Shown one piece after another: positions 18,097 to 27,898 of a stretch of 64,000 nt of DNA. The notes under the pieces were generated by a model that saw only the letters and a program-made list of their open reading frames with translations, was not told the origin of the DNA and did not search any database. The stretch is from positions 248,001 to 312,000 of the forward strand of contig JAHEJJ010000001.1 of the NCBI GenBank assembly GCA_024638915.1. Direction: 5' to 3'. The position numbers were made by a program, and so were the translations under genes. This stretch comes from Robiginitalea sp. (GTDB lineage Bacteria > Bacteroidota > Bacteroidia > Flavobacteriales > Flavobacteriaceae). The stretch's first letter is position 1, and every line of letters begins with the position of its first letter.

Positions 18097-18753
18097 TCAG
18101 AATTTTAGATATTTTGCTATGAAAATTAAGGGTGCAATTTCGAGAGCGCAAAGGTACAAAATAAAATAGAAAAAGTAGCTAGAGATCAACTTTTGATGAT
18201 ATTTCAAAGTAGTAATAAAACCGAGAGTATTAATCAGCAGTATCAGGAAAAGACTTAAGTAAACTAATGCTTCAGAGCCCCTGAAAATGTAGGTGAGTGA
18301 AATGTTCGATAATAGCATTATCATACCACTGTAGTTCAGGTAAGTATGCTTTTTATAAATGAAATCAGCAATGGTCTTTATATTGTTAAAGACAAACCCA
18401 TTGGCAAGCTGTAAAAGTACCTTGAAGAGAATAAAGAGAATGAGGATGCCTAGGATAAGCCCATATCCCAATAATCCGGATGTTGATTGCTGGCCCAGTA
18501 ATACATTATAAACGAGGTATATATACAGGGCGGTATTCAGCAGTTGAAATCCTGTGAACATGATATGAAATCCGTGAAGCATTTTGTCTTTCTTGCTGTA
18601 CAGGGCGATATATTTATTGTTAAAGGGCAGAATGATAAAGTTGAAGAATCTGCTTTGGAATAGTTGTTTAGCGATCACCATCATAAGAATACTCAAAAGG
18701 ATGACGATGGTAATCCAGTCCGATTCTTGTATGATTCTCAATTCTGCTTCCAT
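18097..18753 (-). CDS. DUF4271 membrane protein
   Basis: This is a polytopic membrane protein of about 218 residues with six or seven hydrophobic segments. It starts with EAELRIIQESDWITIVILL, typical of DUF4271, which in Flavobacteriia sits beside hemD. The ATG at 18753 shares one base with the stop of the upstream glycosyltransferase gene; a TTG at 18756 is the alternative. The function is unknown. Confidence 0.8.
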   Translation of the reverse strand: MEAELRIIQESDWITIVILLSILMMVIAKQLFQSRFFNFIILPFNNKYIALYSKKDKMLHGFHIMFTGFQLLNTALYIYLVYNVLLGQQSTSGLLGYGLILGILILFILFKVLLQLANGFVFNNIKTIADFIYKKHTYLNYSGMIMLLSNISLTYIFRGSEALVYLSLFLILLINTLGFITTLKYHQKLISSYFFYFILYLCALEIAPLIFIAKYLKF

Positions 18754-20420
18754 CAATTCTGAATCTTTACATTATAGCTATTAAGCCCAAAGGGTAGCCT
18801 CTTTGAAGAAACTGCCAGCTTGTAATAAGTAGGCACCAGGCTATCGGTATGAGGCAGTTCAAAGCTCATGGGCAGAGAATCCCCTGACTTCAGAATATTT
18901 GAACCATCTCTGTCGGCTCTGACTTTTAAAAGGATCGTATCCTTTACCTCCTGGTATTTATTAAGATACGCCAGACCAAATTTTAGCTTTGATAATTCGA
19001 CGTCCGAAGGATATGGATTATACAAATAAAAACTTCGTTCCAAAGACCTACTATTTACCTGCTGATCATTGTTCAGACAGCGAAGCTTTCTAAAAGATTG
19101 AAAATCCGACATATAAACGACATGCATATAAAACCCCGGAGAAGTCTCCACGTTTATAGCGCTTTTATCGAAGTATTTGGAAACATATAAAACATCCTTG
19201 TTCTGGATCTTGGCCTCAGAATTGTCAATACTAAACTGATTGTGTCTGTATGTGACCTCGTTCAGTGAGTAAGAGAGGCCTCCGGAATAGAATTGATACA
19301 TAGAGGCCAATCTATAGGAATTTTCGAATACCACCGGTTTATCTCCGGCCAGCTCTGCCAGTTTGTGTATCCATATTCTGTTTCCATGACTTTCATAATG
19401 GACCGGAAAAACAGGCGCATAGGCCAGTCCAATACGAAGATATAGCAGAATTGCGCAGTTCGCAATGCCCATGCGTAATAGCCATCGTCTTGTATTTTCT
19501 TCATTTAACATGGATCGATAGGTAATGATCAGCATCGGGATACATATGGCGATGAGCCACTGTGTTTGAACGCGTCGGTTAAAGCTGGAAATAAAGAAAA
19601 ATAGTATAAAGCCATAGGTCAGAAAAAGCAAAGCTCTTGTAAACAAGTCCGTCGATCGGGTTTTAATGAGTGAACGATAAAACCAGGGAAATGTAAGGCC
19701 GAAAAGAATGATCAGGTTGATGAAAAACCCAAGGGTAAAATCACCGAATTCATAAGCCCGGTTAGGCCGCTCATACAAATGATACCTGATCGAGACAAAA
19801 TCGTTTTCAAAGAGCCATAAAAGATGTGGACTGTAAAAAACCAGAGAAGCCACCACGGCTATCCATGCATACTTGTTGAACACCAATTTTAGATTCGAAA
19901 GGATAACAAACACGATGATCAGCAAAGCGTGATATTTACTATACATCAGCAAGGCCATGATCAGTCCCAGCAAAACCGCCAGTACAACCCCGGGGCGTGC
20001 AATAAATTTTTTGTACAACCAGAGGAATAGTGTTAAAAAGAAAAGCAGGGGTGTATCGGGAAGCGTGAAAAAGCCATAGGCATTAAGCAAGGTCACCGAG
20101 AAAAACAATATAAAAAACTCAGGGATGTACTCCTTCTTTCTAGGATGTTCCACCATATCCCATAGCAGTAAAAAACTGCCTACCGACATAAAACAGCTTA
20201 TCAGTCGAACGCCGAGTTCATTATCAGAAAAAATACTGCCGAGTTTTATGAGAAAAGCCACCATCGGCGGATGATCAAAATATCCCCAGGCCAGTTCTTT
20301 GGAATAATACCAGTAGTAGGCCTCGTCGAATATGAGGTCTGTAAAATATGCCTGAACAAGATTGAGGAGAAGCAGAAGGCCTGCAAGTAAAAAGATAATT
20401 CTTGGTTGTTTGAATATCAT
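18753..20420 (-). CDS. GT39/GT83-like membrane glycosyltransferase (ArnT/PMT superfamily)
   Basis: This 555-residue integral membrane protein has about ten transmembrane helices and a soluble C-terminal third. The first periplasmic loop contains DLIFDEAYYWYYSKELAWGYFDHPPM. The acidic Asp-Glu and the DHPP motif are hallmarks of the dolichyl/undecaprenyl-phosphate-sugar transferases (PMT_2, ArnT). It would move a sugar from a polyprenyl phosphate to lipid or protein outside the cytoplasmic membrane. The ATG at 20420 is preferred over the TTG at 20438. A polyprenol-phosphate mannose synthase-like gene is divergent from it and could make its donor. Confidence 0.82.
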   Translation of the reverse strand: MIFKQPRIIFLLAGLLLLLNLVQAYFTDLIFDEAYYWYYSKELAWGYFDHPPMVAFLIKLGSIFSDNELGVRLISCFMSVGSFLLLWDMVEHPRKKEYIPEFFILFFSVTLLNAYGFFTLPDTPLLFFLTLFLWLYKKFIARPGVVLAVLLGLIMALLMYSKYHALLIIVFVILSNLKLVFNKYAWIAVVASLVFYSPHLLWLFENDFVSIRYHLYERPNRAYEFGDFTLGFFINLIILFGLTFPWFYRSLIKTRSTDLFTRALLFLTYGFILFFFISSFNRRVQTQWLIAICIPMLIITYRSMLNEENTRRWLLRMGIANCAILLYLRIGLAYAPVFPVHYESHGNRIWIHKLAELAGDKPVVFENSYRLASMYQFYSGGLSYSLNEVTYRHNQFSIDNSEAKIQNKDVLYVSKYFDKSAINVETSPGFYMHVVYMSDFQSFRKLRCLNNDQQVNSRSLERSFYLYNPYPSDVELSKLKFGLAYLNKYQEVKDTILLKVRADRDGSNILKSGDSLPMSFELPHTDSLVPTYYKLAVSSKRLPFGLNSYNVKIQN

Positions 20421-20525
20421 TCCGGATGATAAATACAAATCAAAATTACAAATATTACCAATTAACGGTTGTTCTAAGGATCTTATAAATTCATTTTATG
20501 GTACAGACGGGTCCTGTTAAAGTCG

Positions 20526-20533
20526 TATTTTTG
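20526..20533 (+). promoter_or_regulatory. candidate -7 promoter element for the GT2 gene
   Basis: TATTTTTG matches TAnnTTTG and ends 14 bases before the start codon of the polyprenol-phosphate glycosyltransferase gene, which implies a very short leader. Confidence 0.5.
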
Positions 20534-20547
20534 CCTAAAATTTTTAT

Positions 20548-21276
20548 ATGTCAGATAGCCTGGTCATCATTCCCACTTATAATGAGCTGGAGAATATTGA
20601 AGCTATTATCACGGCTGTCATGGAGCTTAAAAAGCAATTTGACATATTGGTTGTCGATGATAATTCGCCCGATGGCACTCATCAGGCCGTGAGGTCTATG
20701 ATGAATCGTTACGATGGCAGACTTTTTCTGGAAGTCAGGAAAGACAAGGCAGGCCTGGGCACAGCCTATATACACGGCTTTAAATGGGCCTTGGAGCGCG
20801 ACTACGAATATATTTTTGAAATGGATGCCGATTTCTCCCACAAACCAGCAGATTTGTTGAGGTTGCATCGTGCCTGCCTAAATGGAGCAGATGTGGCTAT
20901 AGGATCGCGTTACAAACGCGGGGTTAATGTGGTGAACTGGCCCCTATATCGTGTGCTTTTATCGTACGGGGCTTCGTTCTATGTGAAGTTGATTACCGGT
21001 ATGAGGATCCACGATCCTACTGCGGGCTTTGTTTGCTATCGTCGTAAGGTTTTGGAGGCGATCGACCTTGAGGCCGTAAAATTTATCGGATACGCATTTC
21101 AGATTGAAATGAAATTCAGGGCCTACCTTAAGAAATTTAAAGTAGAAGAGATCTCGATCATATTTGTAGATCGCGAGAAAGGAAAGTCTAAAATGAATAC
21201 ATCGATCGTGCAGGAGGCAATTTTTGGCGTTATCAGTCTGAAGTTCAGAAGTATTTTTAAAAAGGGAGATTTCTAG
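20548..21276 (+). CDS. polyprenol monophosphomannose synthase (GT2 family)
   Basis: This 242-residue GT-A glycosyltransferase resembles DPM1-type enzymes, which transfer mannose (or another hexose) from a nucleotide sugar to polyprenyl phosphate at the inner membrane face. Visible motifs are IPTYNELENIEAII, VVDDNSPDGTHQAV, and the metal-binding FEMDADFSHKP near residue 93. The C-terminal VDREKGKSKMN is also typical. It lacks C-terminal membrane helices. It is followed with almost no gap by pyrC, and it is divergent from the GT39/83-like transferase. Confidence 0.87.
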   Translation: MSDSLVIIPTYNELENIEAIITAVMELKKQFDILVVDDNSPDGTHQAVRSMMNRYDGRLFLEVRKDKAGLGTAYIHGFKWALERDYEYIFEMDADFSHKPADLLRLHRACLNGADVAIGSRYKRGVNVVNWPLYRVLLSYGASFYVKLITGMRIHDPTAGFVCYRRKVLEAIDLEAVKFIGYAFQIEMKFRAYLKKFKVEEISIIFVDREKGKSKMNTSIVQEAIFGVISLKFRSIFKKGDF

Positions 21277-21278
21277 TG

Positions 21279-22613
21279 ATGGGAACAAGGTTGATAAAAA
21301 ATGCAAAACTCGTAAACGAAGATCAGGTCATCGATACCGATATCCTGATCGAGGGAGAAAGGATTGCTAAGATAGACAGCGATATCAGCTCGGACAAGGC
21401 CGAGGTTTACGATGCGAAAGGTTCTTTTGTCATTCCGGGTATTATTGACGACCAGGTCCATTTTCGAGAACCCGGTCTTACCCATAAGGCAGATCTGGCC
21501 TCCGAGAGCCGGGCTGCACTCGCCGGAGGGATTACCTCTTTTATGGAACAACCTAATACCGTACCACAGACGACGACCATCGAACGGCTCGAGGAGAAAT
21601 TTACAGTGGCAAAAAGAGCTTCCTATGCGAACTACTCATTCCTCTTGGGCGGTACTAACGACAACTTGGAGGAAATCAAGCGACTCGATAAAAAGGCGTG
21701 TTCCGGAATCAAATTATTCCTGGGTTCTTCGACTGGAAATATGTTGGTCGATGATGAAGAGGTGATTGAACGTATTTTCCGAAATACCGAAATGGTAATT
21801 TCGGCCCATTGTGAAGACGAAACGACCATTCGAAACAATTTGGCGTCTTATAAAGAAAAATATGGCGATGATATTCCTGTACAATATCATCCTTTGATCC
21901 GCAGTGCTGATGCTTGCTATATTTCTTCTTCCAGGGCGATTCAGTTGGCGAAAAAAACAGGAGCAAGGCTTCACGTATTCCACCTCTCAACTGAAAAGGA
22001 AACTCATTTATTTACAAATGAAATACCTCTGGAGCAGAAAAAAATCACCGCCGAAGTATGTTTGCATCATCTCTGGTTTACAGACTTCGACTACGCCGAA
22101 AAAGGAACCTTAATAAAATGGAATCCGGCAGTAAAAACAAATCATGACCGTGAAGGCCTTTGGAAAGCGCTCCTAGATGATCGAATCGATGTTGTGGCTA
22201 CTGATCATGCTCCCCATACCCTCAAAGAAAAAATGCAACCCTATACAGCTGCACCTTCCGGTGGACCACTGGTGCAACATGCTTTGCCAGCCATGCTCGA
22301 GAAGTATCTGGATGGAGTGATCAGCATAGAGAAGATCGTTCGTAAAATGTGTCATAATCCTGCCATATTATTCGATGTAGAAGGAAGAGGATTTGTCCGT
22401 GAAGGCTATTATGCAGACCTGGTAGTATTGAATACTTCAAAGCCCTGGCGTGTAGACCGAAATAATGTCTTATACAAATGTGGCTGGTCGCCTTTCGAGG
22501 GCAATGATTTCAGATCCACAGTCACGCAGACATTTATCAACGGACATCTTGCCTATAATCAGGGAAAACTTTCAAATAGGAAAAATTCTATGCGTTTGAC
22601 ATTTAACCGATGA
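21279..22613 (+). CDS. pyrC: dihydroorotase
   Basis: Dihydroorotase cyclises carbamoyl-aspartate to dihydroorotate, the third step of pyrimidine synthesis. The amidohydrolase metal site is recognised in DDQVHFREPGLTHK near residue 58. The SGIKLFLGSS segment carries the lysine that is carbamylated in many family members, and TDHAPHT near residue 307 supplies the catalytic Asp. The length of about 444 residues is normal. The ATG at 21279 lies 2 bases after the preceding stop; a GTG at 21276 is less likely. The stop overlaps the next start (ATGA). Confidence 0.92.
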   Translation: MGTRLIKNAKLVNEDQVIDTDILIEGERIAKIDSDISSDKAEVYDAKGSFVIPGIIDDQVHFREPGLTHKADLASESRAALAGGITSFMEQPNTVPQTTTIERLEEKFTVAKRASYANYSFLLGGTNDNLEEIKRLDKKACSGIKLFLGSSTGNMLVDDEEVIERIFRNTEMVISAHCEDETTIRNNLASYKEKYGDDIPVQYHPLIRSADACYISSSRAIQLAKKTGARLHVFHLSTEKETHLFTNEIPLEQKKITAEVCLHHLWFTDFDYAEKGTLIKWNPAVKTNHDREGLWKALLDDRIDVVATDHAPHTLKEKMQPYTAAPSGGPLVQHALPAMLEKYLDGVISIEKIVRKMCHNPAILFDVEGRGFVREGYYADLVVLNTSKPWRVDRNNVLYKCGWSPFEGNDFRSTVTQTFINGHLAYNQGKLSNRKNSMRLTFNR

Positions 22614-23050
22614 AGAAAAAGAATGTTTTTATAGTGGTTTTGGCTACAACTTTACTTGCCTGTAGCGAAAAGGTGATCGAAAAACCTGAGAATTTAATTC
22701 CTAAGGATCAGATGACCGAAATCTATTACGATCTGGCAATCATCAATGCAGCCAAGAAAACCAACCCTAATCGTCTGAAGAATTACGAGTTTGAAACCAT
22801 GTCGTTTATATATAAAAAACATGGGATCGACAGTATACAATTCGTCAAAAGCGACATCTATTATGCGTCGATTCCGACGGATTATGAAGGGATGTATGAA
22901 ATGATCGAAGCACGGCTTGAAGAGGAAAAAAGCGTTTTTGACTCCGTGAAGAAGAAAAAGAGCGATAGTCTTCGAAAGGTGGCCAATGAGCAACGGGAGA
23001 ACCTTTTAAAACTAAGTAAACAGACTAAAGAGAAGGATTCGATTCCCTGA
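22610..23050 (+). CDS. DUF4296 lipoprotein
   Basis: The 146-residue protein has a lipoprotein signal with the lipobox LLAC at residues 15-18. The mature part matches DUF4296: LIPKDQMTEIYYDLAIINAA and FIYKKHGIDSIQFVKS. The C-terminal third is a charged, probably coiled-coil helix. It starts within the pyrC stop (ATGA), so it is translationally coupled. The function is unknown. Its 3' end overlaps the convergent epimerase gene by 26 bases. Confidence 0.82.
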   Translation: MKKKNVFIVVLATTLLACSEKVIEKPENLIPKDQMTEIYYDLAIINAAKKTNPNRLKNYEFETMSFIYKKHGIDSIQFVKSDIYYASIPTDYEGMYEMIEARLEEEKSVFDSVKKKKSDSLRKVANEQRENLLKLSKQTKEKDSIP

Positions 23051-24038
23051 ATTTTTCCGCTGAAAACGCTATGCTTTCAAGTAAAGGAGTGAATTCGAAT
23101 CCCAGTTGATGGCGTGCCTTGTCGTTTTTATAATAGCTTCTCTTTGTCAATGATGTCACCTGGGCTTTGGTAAGTCTCCTGTTTCGACCTCCAAAAATAC
23201 TGCTCAACCAATCCAGGCGCCATAATAGCTTTAGCGACCAAACCGGGATTTTCTTCCTGGGTACTTTCCGGCCTAAAGCCAGAGCGATATCTGATAGTAC
23301 TTGATGGTAACTGAGATTGCTTTCTACCGCAATGAATTGTTCATTTTCAATTTCTGATTCCATAAGCTGGACCATCATTTGAATCACATCTCTAACTGAG
23401 ACAAAACCACTACCTCCGGGCGGATAGAACCGGGATCCCTTATCAGCGATCCTGAACAATCTTCCACTCCCACTTTCCCAATAGCCCGGACCTATAATCA
23501 CTCCTGGGTTTATGATAACTGCCGGCACACCTTCCTGTGTGCCTCGCCATACCTCCATTTCTGCAAGGTGTTTGGTTAGGGCATAAGGATTGGTATTCCC
23601 GACTTGCCATTCTGTATCCTCATCGATTTGGGTGGCAATTGGAGATTTGCCAAAGGTAGCTATAGAACTTACATAACACAGTTTACGCACTTTATGGCTC
23701 ACACATAGATTCACCACATTTGCAGTACCGATTTCATTGGTACGAACAAGGGCCTTAAAATCACCGGGATCGAATGAAATAAGTGCTGCGCAATGGTAGA
23801 CATGGGTAACACGGGCAAAGGCTTTTTCCAGGGCAGGTATGTCATTAAGAGATGCTTCAGACCAAACGATTTGCCCGAATATGGCATCCGCTTCTTCGGT
23901 ATAAAATGCAAATAGCTTGCGTACGGTCTCCAGTTTGGCAGCATCGCGATAGACAGCCCTTACCGGCATACCCTTTGATGCCAACTGGAAGAGAAGATGG
24001 GAACCCACCAGTCCTGTTCCTCCGGTAACTAAGATCAT
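23025..24038 (-). CDS. NAD-dependent epimerase/dehydratase family protein
   Basis: This 337-residue extended short-chain dehydrogenase has the Rossmann motif VTGGTGLVGSHLLFQLA at the N-terminus, the conserved VYHCAALISFDPG, and the catalytic YxxxK in NPYALTKHLAEMEVW. It most resembles dihydroflavonol-reductase-like SDRs of Bacteroidota. The substrate cannot be read from the sequence. Its end overlaps the DUF4296 gene tail to tail; it is divergent from tyrS. Confidence 0.85.
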   Translation of the reverse strand: MILVTGGTGLVGSHLLFQLASKGMPVRAVYRDAAKLETVRKLFAFYTEEADAIFGQIVWSEASLNDIPALEKAFARVTHVYHCAALISFDPGDFKALVRTNEIGTANVVNLCVSHKVRKLCYVSSIATFGKSPIATQIDEDTEWQVGNTNPYALTKHLAEMEVWRGTQEGVPAVIINPGVIIGPGYWESGSGRLFRIADKGSRFYPPGGSGFVSVRDVIQMMVQLMESEIENEQFIAVESNLSYHQVLSDIALALGRKVPRKKIPVWSLKLLWRLDWLSSIFGGRNRRLTKAQVTSLTKRSYYKNDKARHQLGFEFTPLLESIAFSAEKFRESNPSL

Positions 24039-24103
24039 ATACCAAAAGTACTCATTTAGGTGGGATAAACGATTCCTGGCGATCGTGCTTCAATCCTTTA
24101 TTT

Positions 24104-24111
24104 TATATTTG
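24104..24111 (+). promoter_or_regulatory. candidate -7 promoter element for tyrS
   Basis: TATATTTG matches TAnnTTTG and ends 26 bases before the tyrS ATG. The -33 region lacks a clear TTG. Confidence 0.5.
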
Positions 24112-24137
24112 CAGGAATTAAAGTAAAGCTAGAGATC

Positions 24138-25439
24138 ATGACCTCAAATTTTGTTGAAGAACTGAAGTGGCGCGGCATGTTGCACGATATAATGCCGGGG
24201 GTTGAGGAGCATTTGTCAGGGAACATGCAATCGGCCTATGTAGGGATCGACCCCACGGCCGATTCACTGCATATAGGTCATTTGGTGGGGGTTATGATGT
24301 TACGGCATTTTCAGTTGGCAGGGCATCGACCAATCGCTTTGATCGGTGGCGCTACGGGCATGATTGGAGATCCTTCCGGAAGATCAGCGGAACGCAACCT
24401 ACTCGATGAAACCACGCTTCGGCTAAATCAGGCCGCCATCAAGGAACAGCTTTCGCGATTTTTGGATTTTGACAGCGATGCAGATAATGCGGCTCTTCTG
24501 GTTAATAATTACGACTGGATGAAAAACTATTCTTTTCTCGATTTCATCCGGGATGTCGGCAAACACATCACAGTTAATTATATGATAGCCAAGGATTCAG
24601 TAAAAAAAAGGGTTTCCTCGGATTCCAGCGAAGGTATGTCTTTTACCGAATTTACCTATCAACTGGTACAAGGCTATGATTTTCTTCATTTATTCAGACA
24701 TTATCAATGTAGTTTACAGATGGGCGGAAGCGACCAATGGGGAAACATAACTACAGGAACTGAACTCATACGGCGAATAGACGGGGGTAAAGGATTTGCC
24801 CTTACCTGCCCCCTCATCACCAAAGCCGATGGATCGAAATTCGGGAAGACATCCGAAGGAAATATTTGGCTCGATCCTCACCGGACCACTCCATATAAAT
24901 TCTATCAGTACTGGCTGAACACCTCTGACGAGGATGCTGAAAAATATATAAAGATATTTACTTTTCTCTCCCGTGAGGAAATCGATTCACTGGTAACAAA
25001 TCACGGCAACGCGCCCCACCTGAGGACGCTTCAGAAGGAATTGGCGAAGGAGCTTACCACCATGGTACACTCAGAAGAAGATTATCTACGGGTCCTAAAG
25101 GCCAGTGACATACTCTTTGGCAAATCGACTTCAGAAGCGATTAAAAGCCTTGACTCCGATACCTTTTTTGAGGTTTTTGTTGGGGTACCGCAAGCTCAGA
25201 TCAGCAGGAATGAGCTAACAGGTGGAATGGATATGATAGCCGCCCTGGCTGCTCGGACAGGATTTCTGAACTCCAATGGGGAGGCCAGGAGGGAGCTTAA
25301 ACAGCATTCTATCTCCGTAAATAAGGAAAAAGTTAGCGAAGATCATCGCATTACCGAGGAAGACCTGATCAATGACCAGTACATACTCTTGCAAAGAGGC
25401 AAAAAGAATTATTATATACTGATTGTGGAGGATAGATAG
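24138..25439 (+). CDS. tyrS: tyrosine--tRNA ligase
   Basis: TyrRS charges tRNA-Tyr. The 433-residue protein is a class Ic synthetase with the HIGH motif in [14 protein letters not shown] (residues about 37-50), the tyrosine-binding region [26 protein letters not shown], and the KMSKS-type loop KFGKTSEGN near residue 233. An S4-like RNA-binding domain forms the last 70 residues. The gene is single and has its own promoter-like box. Confidence 0.97.
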   Translation: MTSNFVEELKWRGMLHDIMPGVEEHLSGNMQSAYVGIDPTADSLHIGHLVGVMMLRHFQLAGHRPIALIGGATGMIGDPSGRSAERNLLDETTLRLNQAAIKEQLSRFLDFDSDADNAALLVNNYDWMKNYSFLDFIRDVGKHITVNYMIAKDSVKKRVSSDSSEGMSFTEFTYQLVQGYDFLHLFRHYQCSLQMGGSDQWGNITTGTELIRRIDGGKGFALTCPLITKADGSKFGKTSEGNIWLDPHRTTPYKFYQYWLNTSDEDAEKYIKIFTFLSREEIDSLVTNHGNAPHLRTLQKELAKELTTMVHSEEDYLRVLKASDILFGKSTSEAIKSLDSDTFFEVFVGVPQAQISRNELTGGMDMIAALAARTGFLNSNGEARRELKQHSISVNKEKVSEDHRITEEDLINDQYILLQRGKKNYYILIVEDR

Positions 25440-25509
25440 TTTTTGAACGAGTTGTTTTGATACGCTCCATGTTTACCCGGCCGATAACTTCGGTTTGAAA
25501 AAATTCGAA

Positions 25510-26283
25510 ATGCAGGAATTAAACTTCAATATTACTACCACCATAGTTATGGTTTCGGTACTTTTTCTGATCATCGTAATTCGGTATTTCGTTTTTTCCG
25601 GAGCCTATTATTACACCACCTTTGTGCTTTTTAGAAAGCGATTGCTATCGCGCATTCTCGATACAAACCCCATCAGCCCGGGACAGATCCGTTCCGAAGT
25701 CTCATATTCCATCCTGAGCGCCGTCATCTTTGCAATTTTTGGTATTGGCACCTACTGGTTATGGTATAAGGGCTTTACGGCGATTTATCAGGATCTTGGT
25801 CTATATCCTCTATGGTATATACCGCTTAGTGTTTTTATCGTGCTATTTATTCAGGATACATATTACTATTGGGTCCACCGCTGGATGCACATCCCTAAGG
25901 TCTACCGTTATTTTCACAAAGTCCATCATAACAGTGTGCAAACCTCGGTCTGGACTTCTTTCTCTTTCCATCCCCTGGAGACTCTTTTGCAGGCCATTAT
26001 CATCCCCCTGATCATTTTGTGGGTGCCATTGCATACCTACGCCTTGCTTGCCATACTGATCATCATGACGATTTCAGCTACGATTAACCATGCCGGAGTA
26101 GAAATATATCCAAAAGGCAAATATGGAAGCTGGGTGGGTAAACTGATTATCGGAGCAACTCATCACGACGTTCATCATCGGAAATTTCTATGTAATTACG
26201 GCTTGTATTTTACTTTTTGGGATCGCCTGATGGGAACCGAACGTGAACTTTCCTCCAAAGGAAAAAAGTTCCTGAAACGCTGA
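25510..26283 (+). CDS. sterol desaturase / fatty acid hydroxylase family protein
   Basis: The 257-residue membrane protein carries the histidine clusters of the di-iron fatty acid hydroxylase superfamily: HRWMH, FHKVHHNS, NHAG and HHDVHHR. Four or so transmembrane helices flank them. Such enzymes hydroxylate or desaturate lipids or carotenoids; the substrate is not evident here. I use the ATG at 25510 rather than the TTG at 25495, because the preceding residues (MKKFE) add nothing to the family match. It lies 70 bases after tyrS. Confidence 0.85.
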   Translation: MQELNFNITTTIVMVSVLFLIIVIRYFVFSGAYYYTTFVLFRKRLLSRILDTNPISPGQIRSEVSYSILSAVIFAIFGIGTYWLWYKGFTAIYQDLGLYPLWYIPLSVFIVLFIQDTYYYWVHRWMHIPKVYRYFHKVHHNSVQTSVWTSFSFHPLETLLQAIIIPLIILWVPLHTYALLAILIIMTISATINHAGVEIYPKGKYGSWVGKLIIGATHHDVHHRKFLCNYGLYFTFWDRLMGTERELSSKGKKFLKR

Positions 26284-26336
26284 GATAAATCGCGGAAAAT
26301 CTAAAACATTATCCGTACTTAGGTCATGCAAATATT

Positions 26337-27314
26337 TTATATCAGCATAAGATTACAACCTCGTATATCCGAATGATCGAATCTACCCAGTACTTCAAAA
26401 CCCCCATCCGGATGTAATTTACCCAGATCCTGAGTTGCGATAAAGGAACAGGAATACAAATTGGCAAGATCAATGACGTTAATGCCGCCTGTAGCTCCCT
26501 TAGCGAGGAATCGAAACGGATCTTCGGTGTCTCTGATCAATATCTTCATCCAATTGGGAGTGTAAAAAATTCCTGATTTCCGGGCATACGCCTGAGATAG
26601 AAGTTCCGTCATACCATATTCGGAATGAACATGGCTCAACCCCCAACTTTTTTTAATTTGTTCATGTAGCTCGGTCCGAATCATCTCCTTACGTCGGCCC
26701 TTCATCCCGCCCGTTTCCATTACAATGGTGTTGGTCAGGGACATCGGATAACGATTTGCCATATCGAAGAGGGCAAATGAAACCCCGATAAGAAGTACAG
26801 CCGTGCCCCTATCATTGAGTTCCCGAAGCGTACGGGCAAGAATATCATAATCATCGAGATAAAACCCACTTTGAGGATGGCCGCTTCGTTCAATTAGCTC
26901 CTGAACCATATAGACCAGAGAAGAGTCCTCGCGCTCCAGATACGAGGGGAGAAGGGCCAACAGACAGTAATCGCTTATGGGTCCGTAGAACTGCTGGAAG
27001 CCCCGAACAAAACTTTCTTTATAGACCTTTGGATCGGCAACATAGTGCGAACTCACCTGGCTTCCGGTGGTTCCACTGCTCTTAAAGCAAACCTCCCCGG
27101 CGCTGGTCTGTGTTTTTATCACTTTAAGCTTGAACAATTCAATGGGTAGAAATGGAATATCTTCCAATTGACCTACCGAGGCTGGATCTTTGCCAAGATA
27201 TTCGCAAAATTCCCTGTAAACAGGAGACCTTTTGAATTGATAGGCAAATACTTCTAGACATAGGGATTGGAATTCCTCCTCCGTACTGATCTCGAATATC
27301 CGATTGACCTTCAT
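26337..27314 (-). CDS. LuxE/PaaK-like acyl-protein synthetase family protein
   Basis: The 325-residue protein resembles the LuxE-type branch of the adenylate-forming superfamily. The phosphate-binding Ser/Thr/Gly loop CFKSSGTTGSQVSSHYV is near residue 75, HVHSEYGMTELLSQAY near residue 225, and the C-terminal motif LGRFDHSDIRGC closes it. These features fit ATP-dependent activation of an acyl group. No luciferase or reductase genes are near, so bioluminescence is not implied. Flavobacteriia often carry this gene near cell-surface lipid or polysaccharide genes. The substrate is unknown. Confidence 0.75.
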   Translation of the reverse strand: MKVNRIFEISTEEEFQSLCLEVFAYQFKRSPVYREFCEYLGKDPASVGQLEDIPFLPIELFKLKVIKTQTSAGEVCFKSSGTTGSQVSSHYVADPKVYKESFVRGFQQFYGPISDYCLLALLPSYLEREDSSLVYMVQELIERSGHPQSGFYLDDYDILARTLRELNDRGTAVLLIGVSFALFDMANRYPMSLTNTIVMETGGMKGRRKEMIRTELHEQIKKSWGLSHVHSEYGMTELLSQAYARKSGIFYTPNWMKILIRDTEDPFRFLAKGATGGINVIDLANLYSCSFIATQDLGKLHPDGGFEVLGRFDHSDIRGCNLMLI

Positions 27315-27321
27315 TTAAGAT

Positions 27322-27329
27322 CAAATTTA
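27322..27329 (-). promoter_or_regulatory. possible -7 promoter element for the LuxE-like gene
   Basis: On the minus strand the sequence is TAAATTTG, a match to TAnnTTTG, ending 7 bases before the ATG at 27314. If used, the mRNA would be nearly leaderless, so this is a weak call. Confidence 0.3.
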
Positions 27330-27382
27330 GGAAATAAAAAAAGCCCTAAATGGACTAAAGAAGTATAAACATGTAGAGAATA

Positions 27383-27709
27383 TTATTTCACAACCAGTTT
27401 GCGGGTCATCGATTTGTTGTTTTCATCAACCTGAAGAAAATATACCCCTGGTATAAGTCTGGAAATATTCAATTCATTAGCAGAGATTCTGTCGCGCAAT
27501 ACTACCTTTCCAAAAATATCATATACCGTGATGTCTTTGCCAGAGTTGTTTCTGGTAGTCACATAGACCACGTCCTGGAACGCTGGATTAGGATAGAGGT
27601 CAAACTCCATCGAATCCTTCGTTGTAACTGACTTGGGTTGGTTAGGTTTTTCCTGTCCACTTAGAACCAGGCAAAAGCCCAATAGTAGGATCAAGTAGAG
27701 GTATTTCAT
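27383..27709 (-). CDS. minimal T9SS type A sorting-domain protein
   Basis: The 108-residue protein consists of a signal peptide (residues 1-18), a linker of about 15 residues, and a C-terminal domain of the type IX secretion system. That domain is recognised by FDLYPNPAFQDVVYV, ITVYDIFGKVVL, GVYFLQV and the final RKLVVK. No other domain is present. By family knowledge it would be exported by Sec, then through the outer membrane by T9SS. A second copy-like gene lies 189 bases upstream. What such a bare sorting domain does is unknown. Confidence 0.85.
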   Translation of the reverse strand: MKYLYLILLLGFCLVLSGQEKPNQPKSVTTKDSMEFDLYPNPAFQDVVYVTTRNNSGKDITVYDIFGKVVLRDRISANELNISRLIPGVYFLQVDENNKSMTRKLVVK

Positions 27710-27898
27710 GGAAATTGATTTGGGATCAATGCCGTAAATATAGCCTCAAATCATAGTAAGACCTAAGAATTGTTGTCAATAGCAGAATTTTGTAGGTAAA
27801 ACAGCATTCCTTTTCGGTTGGTCGACGATTTTTGCATTTTATCGATAAGATAAAGGAGGAATTTATCGAATACAAAGGGTCCACCCTTGGGAACAATG

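Noticed and set aside
23025-23050. A frameshift or gene fusion where the DUF4296 and epimerase frames overlap
   Set aside because: Both proteins are complete with normal ends; a short tail-to-tail overlap is common in compact genomes.
26337-27314. A lux-type bioluminescence locus
   Set aside because: Only a LuxE-like protein is present; no luciferase or acyl reductase gene lies nearby, and such proteins occur widely in Flavobacteriia.
27840-27898. A terminator between the two T9SS mini-protein genes
   Set aside because: An AAGGGT/ACCCTT palindrome is present, but the stem is six pairs with a 2-base centre and no T-tract follows.
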